64,000 nucleotides of DNA from Aquisphaera giovannonii. Lineage in GTDB: Bacteria > Planctomycetota > Planctomycetia > Isosphaerales > Isosphaeraceae. How positions within the stretch are numbered: position 1 is the stretch's first letter; every line of letters begins with the position of its first letter. Below, piece by piece: positions 1-9,858 of the stretch. The position numbers were made by a program, and so were the translations under genes. The stretch covers positions 5,766,001 through 5,830,000 of the forward strand of contig NZ_CP042997.1 of NCBI RefSeq assembly GCF_008087625.1, written 5' to 3'. The notes beneath the pieces were generated by a model, which was not told the origin of the DNA, did not search any database, and worked only from the letters and a program-made list of their open reading frames with translations.

Positions 1-1812
1 CCGGAACTGGAGATGGTCCCCCTCCGGCGTGCCCAGCCCGGCCAGCGGCGCGTACTTCTTCAGCCACTCCTCCGGCAGCAGGCCGAAGCTGCCGTCGCCC
101 AGCGGCACGAGGTCCTCGCCGCGCCGGAGGGCCGCGAGCAGGGCGGGGAGCGGCACCTCCTGGTCGCCGAAGGTCACCCCGCCGTGCAGCTCGAACCAGT
201 CGATCCCGGACGTCACCTCGATCCGGAAGTCGCCCGCCTGGCGGTACAGCTTCCCCTCGGCCTCGACGCGCCAGCCCTCCTTCAGGAGGGCCGCCGCGGC
301 CTTGGGCAGGTTGCGCGCGGGCATCTCCAGGGCCTCGCCCTGGCGGTAGTAGTCGATCCTGCGGTGGAAGCCCACCTCCTCGAGCCTGGCGTCGAAGGAC
401 CGCTCGGCCGCCGGGTCGCGCAGCAGCAGCCGGCGCGCCTCGGGCTCGAAGACGCTCCGGGCCGGGCTCCGCGCGGGCACGACGTGGCCGCCGTAGTCGA
501 AGGAGAGCTCGCCCACGACCCAGCTCGGATCCCGGTCGGACATCCGGCCCCGGTCGTCGCGGCGCTTGATCGTCAGGCAGGGCCGCGGCGCCGGAGTCAC
601 TTCCTCGTAGTGCAGGTCCTCCGGCAGGTCGAGCCGGGGCAGGTCCGGCATCCGGAGCAATTCCTCCAGGAATTCCTGCTCCTGCCCGGCCGGGACGCGC
701 ACCCCGCCCTGCTGCCGCAGCATCGTGATCCACGGGAAGGCGTCGAAGTCCCGGAGCGGCGCGACGCGGTCCTCCCAGAAGACGAGCCCGCCGCTCAGCA
801 GCAGGTGGGGGGCCCGCAGCGGCAGTCGCTCCTCGCCGCGCCGGAGCTCGCCGGCGATCGCGTAGGCCTTGCCGGCGCCGTCCGGGGCCGCCTTCAGCCA
901 GAACTCCCAGGGGCCGGCGTCATCCCAGCGGAGCGGCCGCATCGAGGGCTCCGCCTCCGATTCCCGCAGCAGGCACCGGCCCGTGGCGCAGAGCCTCGGC
1001 AGCAGCGCCTCGCTGAGCGCGTGCGGGAGGAGGAAGCGGGACGGCGCGCTGTCGTAGTAGCCGTAGCTGGTGTAATAGCTGTTCACCTGCTCGCGCCCGC
1101 CGGCCAGGATGGACAGCGCCTGGCGATCGTCGGGGTCCGGCAGTTGAGCGATCTCGCCCAGGCCGAAGCGCCGGCCCGAGGGCTTGCTCCATTCGCCGTC
1201 CTTCTTGCGACGGCGCGTCGCCACCTCGAGCACCAGCCCGCCGCCGGCCAGGGACGCCGGCACGTCCGCGACATAGACGATCTCGTGCCCGGGGGCCAGG
1301 GTCGCCTGGCGGATCGCCGGCGCCCGATCCCTCGGCGATCGCAGGCGAGATAAGGCCTGCTTCCATGCCTGGGCCGCCCGCCGAGGTTGGCCGGGCCGGG
1401 ATTTCGAACGGGCGCGCCTGGCCCGCGGGCGGGGCCTCGGGGCCGGTCCCGGGGGCTCGCCCCAATCCTCGTCCTCGAAGATGTCCTCGACGTCCGGGGC
1501 GGCCAGCTTCAGCCCCCGCGCCCGCTGCCTGCCGTCTCCCCGGAGATGCCCCTCGCCATCCGCGGCGAGGAGGGCGGCCCAGATGTGCTTGCAGACCTCG
1601 AGGTCATCCTCGCAGTACGGGCACGAGCACCAGGCCTCTATCGCGTCGCCTTCGCGGGAGAGGCTCACCTCGTACGGCCGGCTTCCCCGGACGGTCGCGT
1701 CCACGTGCCACGCGTCGCCGTCGACGACGGTCACCTTCCGCGAGAGGAAGTCGTCGCAGCCGAGCTCGCGCGTCCTCCTCGAAGCGTGATCTTGCAGGTC
1801 CGCGGACAGCAC
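1..1812 (-). CDS. SWIM zinc-finger / SNF2-helicase-associated protein, N-terminal part
   Basis: The gene runs off the left edge of the window, so only the first ~604 codons are visible. A SWIM zinc finger is seen at residues ~62-76 (C62-x-C64 ... C74-x-H76). It is followed by an Arg/Pro-rich linker and a long region resembling the bacterial SNF2-associated domain that precedes a DEAD/SNF2 ATPase in HepA/RapA-like proteins. The ATPase motifs are not in view and would lie beyond position 1, so the helicase assignment is inferred from architecture. I chose a GTG start at 1812 because the frame has a TGA just upstream and no better ATG. A TACAAT -10-like box lies at 1857-1862 on this strand. An antisense open frame of 446 aa over this gene is a shadow. 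Confidence 0.75.
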   Translation of the reverse strand, partial: MLSADLQDHASRRTRELGCDDFLSRKVTVVDGDAWHVDATVRGSRPYEVSLSREGDAIEAWCSCPYCEDDLEVCKHIWAALLAADGEGHLRGDGRQRARGLKLAAPDVEDIFEDEDWGEPPGPAPRPRPRARRARSKSRPGQPRRAAQAWKQALSRLRSPRDRAPAIRQATLAPGHEIVYVADVPASLAGGGLVLEVATRRRKKDGEWSKPSGRRFGLGEIAQLPDPDDRQALSILAGGREQVNSYYTSYGYYDSAPSRFLLPHALSEALLPRLCATGRCLLRESEAEPSMRPLRWDDAGPWEFWLKAAPDGAGKAYAIAGELRRGEERLPLRAPHLLLSGGLVFWEDRVAPLRDFDAFPWITMLRQQGGVRVPAGQEQEFLEELLRMPDLPRLDLPEDLHYEEVTPAPRPCLTIKRRDDRGRMSDRDPSWVVGELSFDYGGHVVPARSPARSVFEPEARRLLLRDPAAERSFDARLEEVGFHRRIDYYRQGEALEMPARNLPKAAAALLKEGWRVEAEGKLYRQAGDFRIEVTSGIDWFELHGGVTFGDQEVPLPALLAALRRGEDLVPLGDGSFGLLPEEWLKKYAPLAGLGTPEGDHLQFR

Positions 1813-2176
1813 GGTGCACTTCTCTGGGCCGGGTTGGGATTCCTCGCCTGATCATTATTGTACGGGAGGCGAGGGCCGTCGCACCACGCCGGCCTGCCCT
1901 GCCCGCGGGGGAGGGCGCCGTGGACCTCGTCGGGGGGGAGGCCCTCGCGGATCGGCCTGGGCTCGGCCCCCGGCGAGGCTCCCCGGCCTTGGCGCGGAGT
2001 TTGCTATAACCACGACGCACGGGTGAGGAAAGCGCTGGTAAAATGATCGGGGCCGCGGTCGTCGCTTGCGGGGGCGGGAGGCCCGTCGCGACGGCGGGCG
2101 GCCCTTCCCCTCGACGAGCCGGCCGGAGGGGAGTCGATGCGGCCCGGGCCGGTCCCGCCAGCGAGAGGATGCCTCC
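1813..2176. other. Divergent intergenic region between the SWIM/SNF2 gene and the kaiC-like gene
   Basis: About 360 bp hold the 5' ends of two divergent genes. A TACAAT-like box (minus strand, 1857-1862) and a TATAAC box (plus strand, 2005-2010) are candidate -10 elements, but neither has a convincing -35. No further gene is supported here. Confidence 0.4.
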
Positions 2177-3688
2177 ATGACGAGCACCGAGCCCCCGAAC
2201 GCTCCGCCCCTCTCCTCGACCGGCGTCTCCGGCCTGGATGACGTCCTGGGCGGCGGCCTGACCCCGTACCGGCTCTATCTGGTCGAAGGGAATCCGGGAT
2301 CCGGCAAGACGACGCTGGCGCTGCAGTACCTCCTGGAAGGCCTCCGGCGCCGCGAGCGGGGGGTGTACGTCACGCTCTCCGAGACGGAGCATGAGCTCCG
2401 GGCCATCGCGGCGTCCCACGGCTGGTCGCTCGACGGCCTGGAGATCGTGGAGCTGGTGGCCGGGGAGCAGGAGCTGGAGCCGGACAACCAGTACACGATG
2501 TTCCAGCCCGCGGAGGTCCAGCTCGGGGAGACGACCCGGACCATCCTCGCCCAGGTCGAGCGGGTCCGGGCGAAGCGGGTGGTGATCGATTCCCTGTCCG
2601 AGCTGCGGCTGCTGGCCCAGAGCCCCCTGAGATACCGGCGTCAGATCCTGGCGCTGAAGCAATTCTTCACGGGGCGGGAATGCACGGTGCTGCTGCTGGA
2701 CGACCGGACGTCGGAGGCGGACGACCTCCAGCTCCAGAGCATCGCCCACGGCGTGATCAGCCTGGAGCACCTCTCGCCGGAATACGGGGCCGAGCGTCGC
2801 CGGCTGCGGGTCATGAAGCTCCGCGGGCAGAGGTTCCGGGGCGGATTCCACGACTTCAACCTGGCCACCGGCGGCCTGGAGGTCTTCCCGCGGCTGGTCG
2901 CGGCCGAGCACGCGGAGCTGCGGGAGAGGTCCGCGCTCCGGGGTGACGTCGCCGGGCTGGACGAGATGCTGGGCGGGGGCATCGAGCTCGGGACGAGCAG
3001 CCTGCTCGTCGGCCCCGCCGGCAGCGGCAAGTCGTCGGTGGCGATCAGCTACGCCGTCTCCGCGGCGAATCAGGGGATGCGGGCGGCGCTGTTCATCTTC
3101 GACGAGCGGTTCGAGGTCCTGATCCGGCGGGCCGAGGGCCTCGGCCTGGACCTCCGGCCGCACCTCGATTCCGGCCTGCTGACGATCCAGCAGGTGGACC
3201 CGGCGGAGCTCTCCCCCGGGGAGCTCGGCCACATCGTCCGGGCGGCGGTGGAGGGGACCGACGGCCGCCCGCCGGCGCGGGTGATCGTGATCGACAGCCT
3301 CAACGGCTACCTGCATGCCATGCCGGAGGAACGCTTCCTCACCGTCCAGCTCCACGAGCTGCTGACCTTCCTGGGGCACAAGGGGGTGGCGACCTTCCTC
3401 GTCCTCGCCCAGCACGGCATGATCGGCCAGATGCAGTCGCCCATCGACACGACCTACCTGGCGGACACCGTCATCCTCTTCCGGTACTTCGAGGCCGCGG
3501 GCCTCATCCGCCAGGCCATCTCGGTGGTGAAGAAGCGGAGCGGCAAGCACGAGCGGGCCATCCGCGAGCTGCGGCTGGACGGCCGGATCGTCGTCGGCGA
3601 GCCCCTGACGGGCTTCCAGGGCGTCCTCACGGGGACGCCCGTGTACAAGGGCGAGTCCGGGATGCTGATGGGGTCGAATGATGCCTGA
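2177..3688 (+). CDS. KaiC-like (RAD55/RecA superfamily) double-domain ATPase
   Basis: The 503 aa protein has two tandem RecA-like domains, as in KaiC. The first Walker A (GNPGSGKT) is at residues 38-45 and the second (GPAGSGKS) at about 279-286. Each is preceded by the family signature of a glycine-rich stretch after 'GLDxxLGGG' or 'GLDEMLGGG', and Walker B-like hydrophobic strands end in VVIDS and VIVIDS. KaiC-family ATPases outside cyanobacteria usually act in signal transduction with histidine kinases. That fits here: the stop codon overlaps the start of a hybrid histidine kinase by 11 bp, suggesting translational coupling. The start ATG at 2177 has an AGAGGA ribosome site 7 nt upstream; an upstream in-frame extension to 2066 lacks family similarity. 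There is no KaiA or KaiB nearby, so a circadian role should not be assumed. Confidence 0.9.
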   Translation: MTSTEPPNAPPLSSTGVSGLDDVLGGGLTPYRLYLVEGNPGSGKTTLALQYLLEGLRRRERGVYVTLSETEHELRAIAASHGWSLDGLEIVELVAGEQELEPDNQYTMFQPAEVQLGETTRTILAQVERVRAKRVVIDSLSELRLLAQSPLRYRRQILALKQFFTGRECTVLLLDDRTSEADDLQLQSIAHGVISLEHLSPEYGAERRRLRVMKLRGQRFRGGFHDFNLATGGLEVFPRLVAAEHAELRERSALRGDVAGLDEMLGGGIELGTSSLLVGPAGSGKSSVAISYAVSAANQGMRAALFIFDERFEVLIRRAEGLGLDLRPHLDSGLLTIQQVDPAELSPGELGHIVRAAVEGTDGRPPARVIVIDSLNGYLHAMPEERFLTVQLHELLTFLGHKGVATFLVLAQHGMIGQMQSPIDTTYLADTVILFRYFEAAGLIRQAISVVKKRSGKHERAIRELRLDGRIVVGEPLTGFQGVLTGTPVYKGESGMLMGSNDA

Positions 3689-5597
3689 ACGCCCGCCGAA
3701 GGAGACGCGAGTCCTCCTGCTGGCCCCCACGACGAAGGACCTCTCGGCGAGCGCGGCCCTGCTCCGGGCGGGCGGGATCCCGTGCCACGCCTGCCGGGAC
3801 CTGGCCGATGCCTGCGGGGAGATCGCCGCGGGCGCCGGCGCCCTGGTCGTGCCCGAGGAGGCCGTCCTGGGCGGCCGGGGCAAGGCGCTGGCGCGAATCC
3901 TGGGGGAGCAGCCGGCCTGGTCCAGCCTCCCCACCATCGTCCTGACCGCGGCCGGGCCCGACTCCGCCGCGAAGGTGCGGAGCATCCTGGAGCTGGGCGA
4001 CGTCACCCTGCTGAAGCGGCCGCTGGAGGTGGTGACGTTCCTGAACGCCGTGCGGGCCGCCCTCCGCGACCGGGAGCGGCAGTACCAGGTCCGGGACCAC
4101 CTGGCCGAGCGGGAGGCGGTGGAGGCGACGCTCCGCGAGCAGGACGAGCGGCTGCGATTCGCCCTCGCGGCGGGGCGGCTCGGCTCGTGGGAGCTGGACC
4201 TGGAGACCGGCGCCCTGGCCTGCTCCGACATCTGCCGGGCCAACTACGGCCGCGCCCCGGGGGAGGCCCTCGCGTTCGACGACGTCCTCCGGGCGATCCA
4301 CCCCGAGGAGAGGCAGCGGGTGAGGGACGCCGTGGCGGAGGCGGGGGCGGGCCGGCGGGCCCTCGACGTCGAATACCGCACGGTCTGGCCCGACGGCTCC
4401 ACCCACTGGGTCCTGGCCCGGGGGCGGGTCGACGGGCGGGGGAGGATGAGCGGCGTCTCCCTCGACATCACGGAGCGGAAGGAGGCCGAGGAGGCCCTGC
4501 GCGACGCCGACCGCAAGAAGGACGACTTCATCGCGATGCTGGCGCACGAGCTGAGGAATCCGCTGGCCCCGATCCGCAACGGGCTCCAGGTGATGAGGCT
4601 GGCGGGGGGGGACGCCCACGCCGTCGCCCGGGCGCGGGCGATGATGGAGCGGCAGCTCGCCCACATGGTCCGCCTGGTGGACGACCTGCTGGACGTCTCG
4701 CGGCTCAGCCGCCAGAAGATGGAGCTGCGCAAGGAGCGGGTCCTGCTGGCCGACGCGGTGAACGCCGCCGTGGAGGCGACGCGCCCCCTGATGGAGGCGG
4801 CCGGGCACGAGCTCGAGGTCTCGCTGCCGCCCGGCCCCATCTTCCTGGACGCCGACCCCACCCGGCTCTCCCAGGTCTTCAGCAACCTCCTGTCCAACAG
4901 CGCCCGGTACACCGAGCCCGGCGGCCGCATCCGGCTGGCCGCGTCCCGCCGGGGCGGGGAGGTCGCGGTGTCGGTCCGGGACAACGGCATCGGCATCCCG
5001 CGGGAGGAGCTGGCCGGCATCTTCGAGATGTTCAGCCAGGTGGACCGGTCGCTCGAGCGGAGCCACGGCGGGCTGGGGATCGGCCTGGCCCTGGTCAAGG
5101 GGCTGGTCGAGATGCACGGCGGCACGGTGGCGGCCGAGAGCGAGGGCCGCGGCAGCACGTTCACGGTCCGCCTGCCGCTGGGCGAGGCGGCGGGGAAGGC
5201 GCCGGCCCAGGCCGTCGCCGACGGCGACCACGGCCCGCGCCGCGTCCTCATCGCCGACGACAGCCGCGACGGCGCGGAGAGCCTCGCGATGATGCTCCGC
5301 CTGCTGGGCGACGAGGTCCGCACCGCCCGCGACGGGATCGAGGCGGTCGAGCTCGCCGGCGAGTTCCGCCCCGAGGTCATCCTGATGGACGTCGGCATGC
5401 CCCGGCTCAACGGCCTGGACGCCACCCGCCGGATCCGGGAGCAGGACTGGGGCCGCGGCATCGCGATCATCGCCCTGACCGGCTGGGGCCAGGACGGGGA
5501 CCGCGACCGCTCCCGGGAGGCCGGCTGCGACGGCCACCTCGTCAAGCCCGTGGACCTCCCCGACCTCGAGCGGGCCCTGGCCGACGCCACGGGGTGA
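3678..5597 (+). CDS. Hybrid histidine kinase (degenerate receiver - PAS - HisKA - HATPase - receiver)
   Basis: A 639 aa cytoplasmic sensor kinase with no membrane segments. The first ~130 residues resemble a receiver fold but I see no phosphoacceptor Asp at the expected strand end, so it is probably degenerate. A PAS domain follows (~residues 150-270, ending in the PAC-like 'GVSLDITERK'). The HisKA H-box is HELRNP with His at ~290. The ATPase has DNGIGIP and a GLGIGLALV G-box. A C-terminal receiver carries the phosphoacceptor Asp at ~571 (ILMDVGMP) and the KPVD lysine. The ATG overlaps the end of the KaiC-like gene by 11 bp. The likely role is a phosphorelay linked to the KaiC-like ATPase; the partner and signal are unknown. 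Confidence 0.9.
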   Translation: MMPERPPKETRVLLLAPTTKDLSASAALLRAGGIPCHACRDLADACGEIAAGAGALVVPEEAVLGGRGKALARILGEQPAWSSLPTIVLTAAGPDSAAKVRSILELGDVTLLKRPLEVVTFLNAVRAALRDRERQYQVRDHLAEREAVEATLREQDERLRFALAAGRLGSWELDLETGALACSDICRANYGRAPGEALAFDDVLRAIHPEERQRVRDAVAEAGAGRRALDVEYRTVWPDGSTHWVLARGRVDGRGRMSGVSLDITERKEAEEALRDADRKKDDFIAMLAHELRNPLAPIRNGLQVMRLAGGDAHAVARARAMMERQLAHMVRLVDDLLDVSRLSRQKMELRKERVLLADAVNAAVEATRPLMEAAGHELEVSLPPGPIFLDADPTRLSQVFSNLLSNSARYTEPGGRIRLAASRRGGEVAVSVRDNGIGIPREELAGIFEMFSQVDRSLERSHGGLGIGLALVKGLVEMHGGTVAAESEGRGSTFTVRLPLGEAAGKAPAQAVADGDHGPRRVLIADDSRDGAESLAMMLRLLGDEVRTARDGIEAVELAGEFRPEVILMDVGMPRLNGLDATRRIREQDWGRGIAIIALTGWGQDGDRDRSREAGCDGHLVKPVDLPDLERALADATG

Positions 5598-5652
5598 CCC
5601 GACCCGGCCAGCGGCCGCTCTCGACCGGCAGCCTCGCGGCCCCCCGGTGCGG

Positions 5653-8600
5653 TCAGGAAGGTCCCGACGCATCTCCCAGCTTGATGACCACGGCCGTCAC
5701 GTCGTCCTTGAGGACTTCGGTCCCGGTGTGGCGGGTGACCGCGCGGTGGAGCTCCTCCAGGATCTCCCGCGCGGCCCGGCCCCGCGCCCCGCGGATGACC
5801 TCCAGCAGCCGCCCGCTCCCGAAGAACACCTCGTCCGGGGATGCGGCCTCCAGGATGCCGTCGGTCACCAGCACGACGAGCTCGCCCGGGCGCAGCGCGA
5901 TCGGCTCGCCGACCGGGAAGTCGGAGTGCTCCTCGAGCCCGAGGGGGAGGGAGGAGCTGCCCAGCTCGGCCCTCACCTCGCCCGCGGGGTCGAGGATGTA
6001 CCCCGGGGGGTGGCCGGCGTTGGCGTAGGTCAGCGACCGGGTCCTGGGGTCCCACCGGATCAGCAGCAGGGTGATGAAGCTCTCGCCCTCGGTCTCGCCG
6101 AACACGAACCGATTGATGCGGGTCATGATCTCGCCGAGCGTCGAGCAGGTCTGGGCGAGCCCGCGGAGGAAGGCCTGGGTGGAGGCCATCTCCAGCGCGG
6201 CGCCGATGCCGTGGCCGGCCACGTCCCCGATGACGATCCCGAGCCTCCCGTCGAGCATCGGCAGGTAATTGAACATGTCGCCCCCGGCATAGTCGGCGGG
6301 GTGGGAGACGCCGGCGATGTCGAGCCCGGCGATGGCCGGCGACTGGCGGGGCAGCATCGCCTGCTGGATCCGCTGGGCCACCTCGAGCTGGGCGAGGTTC
6401 TCGCTCAACTGCTCCGCCATCCGCCTCTGGGCCGTGATGTCGATGTGGGAGCCGACCATGCGGTACGGCCGGCCGTCGCCGTCGCGGACGGCGGCCCCGC
6501 GGGAGAGGATCCAGCGGTAGGTCCCGTCCTTGTGGCGGAGGCGGTGCTCCAGCTCGTACTCCGCGGTCCGGCCTTCCAGGTAGTCCTTGATGGCCCTGCT
6601 CGCGCGGTCGCGGTCGTCGGGATGCAGGCGGGACTCCCATTCGGCGAACGAGCTCGCGACCTCGTCCTCCGCGTGCCCGAGCATGCTCTTCCAGCGGGGC
6701 GAGAAGTAGATGGAGCCGGTCACGAGGTCCCAGTCCCAGATGCCGGCGTCGGTGCCGCGCACGGCCAGGTCGAACCGCTCCTCGCTCCGGCGGATCGCCT
6801 CGATCACCCGGCGCTTCTGGGTCACATCCTCGACGACCCCGACATAGCCGGTCAGCGCGTCGCCGATCCGGATCTCGGCCGACTTGGCGCTGGCCCAGGT
6901 CGTCCTGCCGTCGCGGTGCAGGATGCGATAGGTCGACTCGAACGGCGAGCGGTCGCGGGCCGACCGATCCCACTCGGCGCGCACGCGGTCGCGGTCCTCG
7001 GGGTGGATCGCCTCCCGCCAGTCCCCCCCCGGGGGCTCGCCGTCGCGACGCCCGGCCAGTTCCAGGTAGGCGCGGTTGGTGTAGAGGATGCCGCCCGCCG
7101 CGTCCGTGAGGAAAATGCCGAGCGGCGCCGTCTCGCTGATGGCCCGGAAGCGGGCCTCGCTCCCCCGCAGCGCGTCCTCGCCCCGCTTCCGCTCGATCGT
7201 GCCCGCGAGGATGCGGGCGACCGACGACAGGAACTCCTCCTCGTCGGGCCTCCTCGGGTGGGACTCGTCCAGGAGCACGATGAGGATGCCGTGGCGTTCG
7301 CCGTGGAAGATCGGGGCGCAGTAGAGGGGGAGGCGGGGCTCGCCGGATCCGCCGGGGCCGCCGGCGAACGCGACCTCGCGGTGCCGGTCGGGATCGCCGC
7401 AGGGGCATCGGCCGGGATGGGGCGCGGCGCAGCGGCCCAGGATCTCGGGGGGCAGGCCGCGCTGGGCCTTCGGCACGAGGGCGTCGCCTTCGCCCTCCGC
7501 GAGGAAGACCCCGCCCGCGGCCGGCGCGGCGAACCACGGCAGCGAGAGGACCAGGTCGAGCGACCGGCGCAGGAGCTCGTCCACGCCGGCCGGCTCGAGC
7601 GACATCCGGAGGACCTGGCTGATCACGCCCTGGCCCAGCAGGTGGGCCTGGACCTCGGCCGTCAATCGGCGGCGCTCGGTCATGTCGCGGACGTTGGCGA
7701 CCGCGAACGAGGCGCCGTTGAGCTCATACGAGTAGAGGGCGATGTCGGCGGGGAACTCGGTGCCGTCCTTGCGCCGGGCGAACAGGTCGCTGCCCCTGTT
7801 CATCGAACGCCGCCCATGCTCCGCGACGAATCGCTCGGCCAGGGCCCGGTGGCGGTCGCGGGCTCGCTCGGGCACGAGGATCCCCAGGGGCTGGCCGAGG
7901 AGCTCTTCCCGGGCGTAGCCGAACATCCGCTCCGCCTCCCGGTTCACCAGGACGATCCGGCCGCCCCGATCCACCGCGACGGTGCCGTCCGGCGAGAATT
8001 CCACGACCGACCGGACCAGGCCGGCGGCCCGCCTCTGCTCGGTGACGTCGAGGACGGAGGCGAGGACGAGGAGACGCCCGTCCTGGCGGATGGGGTTCAG
8101 GGCGACCAGGAGATGGATGATGCGCCCATCCTTGCCCAGGCCGCGGACGTCCCGGGAGGCGGCCATCGGGCGGGCCCGCGGATCCCGGAAATAGGCCTCC
8201 ATGTCCCGGCGATGGCCCTCGCGGGGTGGCTCCGGCATCAGGACCTCGATCGGCCGGCCGTGCAGCTCCTCCCGGTCGTAGCCGAAGATGACCTCGGCCT
8301 GCCGGTTCACCAGCACGATCCTGCCCGCCTCGTCGACCATCACGAACCCGGCCAGGGCCGATTCGATGACGGACCGGAGCCGGAGCTCCGCCTGCTTGCC
8401 CTCGGAGACGTCCCGGAAGACCGCCACCCCGCCGGCCGGCTCTCCCCCCGCCTCGTCCCGCAGCGGCACGGCGCTGTGCTGCAGCCAGAGGCCGTCCGGC
8501 CTGGAGGGGTTGCGCAGGAACATGTCCTCCGCCTGGACGGTCTCGCCCCGGATCGCCCGCGCCAGGGGAAACCGGCCCGCGGGGTAGGGGGTGATCCGGT

Positions 8601-9858
8601 CCGGCAGGAAGCAGCCGTAGTGCGACGGCCATCGACCCGGGGGGACGTCCCGGATGTCGACGCCGAGGAGCCGCTCCGCCGCGCGATTCCAGAGGATGAC
8701 CTCGCCCCGCCGGTCGGCGACGACGACCCCTTCCAGGATGCCGTCGAGGACCGAGCGGAGGGTTCGCCCCTTCTCCTGGCACGCCCGCTCCGACAGGGCC
8801 AGTTGCTCCGCACGCTGCTCGGCCAGGGCGCTGCGGTCCGCGACCCTCCGCTCCAAATCCCCATTGAGCTCGTCCAGCGCCCCGGCGACCCGCCGAAGCT
8901 CCTTGACCACGGTGGCCAGGGTCAGGCTCGACACGGCCAGGACGGACACGAAGGCCTGGAGCAGCAGGAGGCTGAGCTGGAGGCTGCCGCCCTGGAATGG
9001 CCCGGCCCCCCGGGCCGTGCCCCAACTGGCCATGGCGGCCACGAAGCAGATCGCGGCCGTGGCCCCCCGCCGTCCGAACCGGAAGGCCGCCCAGATCGAG
9101 ATCGGGAAGGCCAGGTAGGACGCCGAGGCCCCGGCCGGCAGCCAGCCCCCGAAGACGACCAGGGTCGTGAGCGTCGACAGCCCCAGGAAGGCCGCGGCCT
9201 CGGCGATCGCCCCGGCGTCCCGGCGGACCGGCGAGCGGCGGAGCCACACCATCAGCAGGGGGGCGTACACCAGCACGCCGGCGAGGTCCCCCAGGTACCA
9301 CGTCCTCCAGGCGAAGGGGTAGGCATCCCGGGCGACGAAGCCCCACGTCGCCAGGCTCGTGGCCCCGAAGGTCGAGCCGATCAGGCACATCAGCGCCGCC
9401 GCGGCCGCGAAGCGGAAGACCCCCCGGGGCTGATCGGGGAAGCCCCGGGCCCCGGTCAGCTTGAGGATCAGCCGACCCCCGGCCAGCGCCTGGAGCGTCG
9501 ACCCCGTCGCGATCCCGACCCCCGCCGCGAGGGAGGCGGCGAGCGACGGGGCGAGGCCGGGGGCGAACAGCGTCGGGACGTTGACGAGGAACGACCCGAC
9601 CCAGATGCCGGGCCAGAGGCGGTCGCCGCCCAGGAGGATCGCCGCGAGGGCGATGCCCGACGCCGGCCAGAGCAGCGTGACGTTCCCCGGCGGGATCGCC
9701 AGGAGCAGGCCCAGGCTCCCGGCGACGACGTAGGCAACGGCCAGGAGGCCGACCGCGATCAGGTGGCGCACATCGATTCGCTCCTCGCCGGTGCGTCGCC
9801 CGGAGGCGGCGAAGGACGGCCATTCGCCGGGATGGTGTCGCGATCTTCGAAAGGCCAT
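5653..9858 (-). CDS. MASE1 - multi-PAS - GAF - PP2C (SpoIIE/RsbU-type) phosphatase
   Basis: About 1400 aa. The N-terminal ~300 residues form several membrane helices and resemble the MASE1 sensory domain. Next come three PAS domains, a GAF-like region, two more PAS domains (each starting with a 'SEARF/SEERF' type helix), and a C-terminal PP2C/SpoIIE phosphatase with the acidic motifs GGDMF, GDVAGHG and TDG. Such proteins dephosphorylate anti-sigma-factor antagonists in partner-switching stress pathways; no antagonist or anti-sigma partner is encoded beside it. I chose the ATG at 9858 rather than the upstream GTG at 9972, because the intervening codons include an AT-rich patch (about 9890-9915) that looks like promoter DNA and lack domain similarity. 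It is convergent with the hybrid kinase gene, 55 bp apart. Confidence 0.88.
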   Translation of the reverse strand: MAFRRSRHHPGEWPSFAASGRRTGEERIDVRHLIAVGLLAVAYVVAGSLGLLLAIPPGNVTLLWPASGIALAAILLGGDRLWPGIWVGSFLVNVPTLFAPGLAPSLAASLAAGVGIATGSTLQALAGGRLILKLTGARGFPDQPRGVFRFAAAAALMCLIGSTFGATSLATWGFVARDAYPFAWRTWYLGDLAGVLVYAPLLMVWLRRSPVRRDAGAIAEAAAFLGLSTLTTLVVFGGWLPAGASASYLAFPISIWAAFRFGRRGATAAICFVAAMASWGTARGAGPFQGGSLQLSLLLLQAFVSVLAVSSLTLATVVKELRRVAGALDELNGDLERRVADRSALAEQRAEQLALSERACQEKGRTLRSVLDGILEGVVVADRRGEVILWNRAAERLLGVDIRDVPPGRWPSHYGCFLPDRITPYPAGRFPLARAIRGETVQAEDMFLRNPSRPDGLWLQHSAVPLRDEAGGEPAGGVAVFRDVSEGKQAELRLRSVIESALAGFVMVDEAGRIVLVNRQAEVIFGYDREELHGRPIEVLMPEPPREGHRRDMEAYFRDPRARPMAASRDVRGLGKDGRIIHLLVALNPIRQDGRLLVLASVLDVTEQRRAAGLVRSVVEFSPDGTVAVDRGGRIVLVNREAERMFGYAREELLGQPLGILVPERARDRHRALAERFVAEHGRRSMNRGSDLFARRKDGTEFPADIALYSYELNGASFAVANVRDMTERRRLTAEVQAHLLGQGVISQVLRMSLEPAGVDELLRRSLDLVLSLPWFAAPAAGGVFLAEGEGDALVPKAQRGLPPEILGRCAAPHPGRCPCGDPDRHREVAFAGGPGGSGEPRLPLYCAPIFHGERHGILIVLLDESHPRRPDEEEFLSSVARILAGTIERKRGEDALRGSEARFRAISETAPLGIFLTDAAGGILYTNRAYLELAGRRDGEPPGGDWREAIHPEDRDRVRAEWDRSARDRSPFESTYRILHRDGRTTWASAKSAEIRIGDALTGYVGVVEDVTQKRRVIEAIRRSEERFDLAVRGTDAGIWDWDLVTGSIYFSPRWKSMLGHAEDEVASSFAEWESRLHPDDRDRASRAIKDYLEGRTAEYELEHRLRHKDGTYRWILSRGAAVRDGDGRPYRMVGSHIDITAQRRMAEQLSENLAQLEVAQRIQQAMLPRQSPAIAGLDIAGVSHPADYAGGDMFNYLPMLDGRLGIVIGDVAGHGIGAALEMASTQAFLRGLAQTCSTLGEIMTRINRFVFGETEGESFITLLLIRWDPRTRSLTYANAGHPPGYILDPAGEVRAELGSSSLPLGLEEHSDFPVGEPIALRPGELVVLVTDGILEAASPDEVFFGSGRLLEVIRGARGRAAREILEELHRAVTRHTGTEVLKDDVTAVVIKLGDASGPS

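Noticed and set aside
13-1353. 446-codon plus-strand open frame at the left edge
   Set aside because: Antisense to the SWIM/SNF2-associated gene, whose zinc-finger pattern is clear; the plus-strand frame shows no family features.
2177-3688. Assigning a circadian clock role to the KaiC-like ATPase
   Set aside because: There is no KaiA or KaiB gene in view, and KaiC-family ATPases are widespread in non-circadian signalling.
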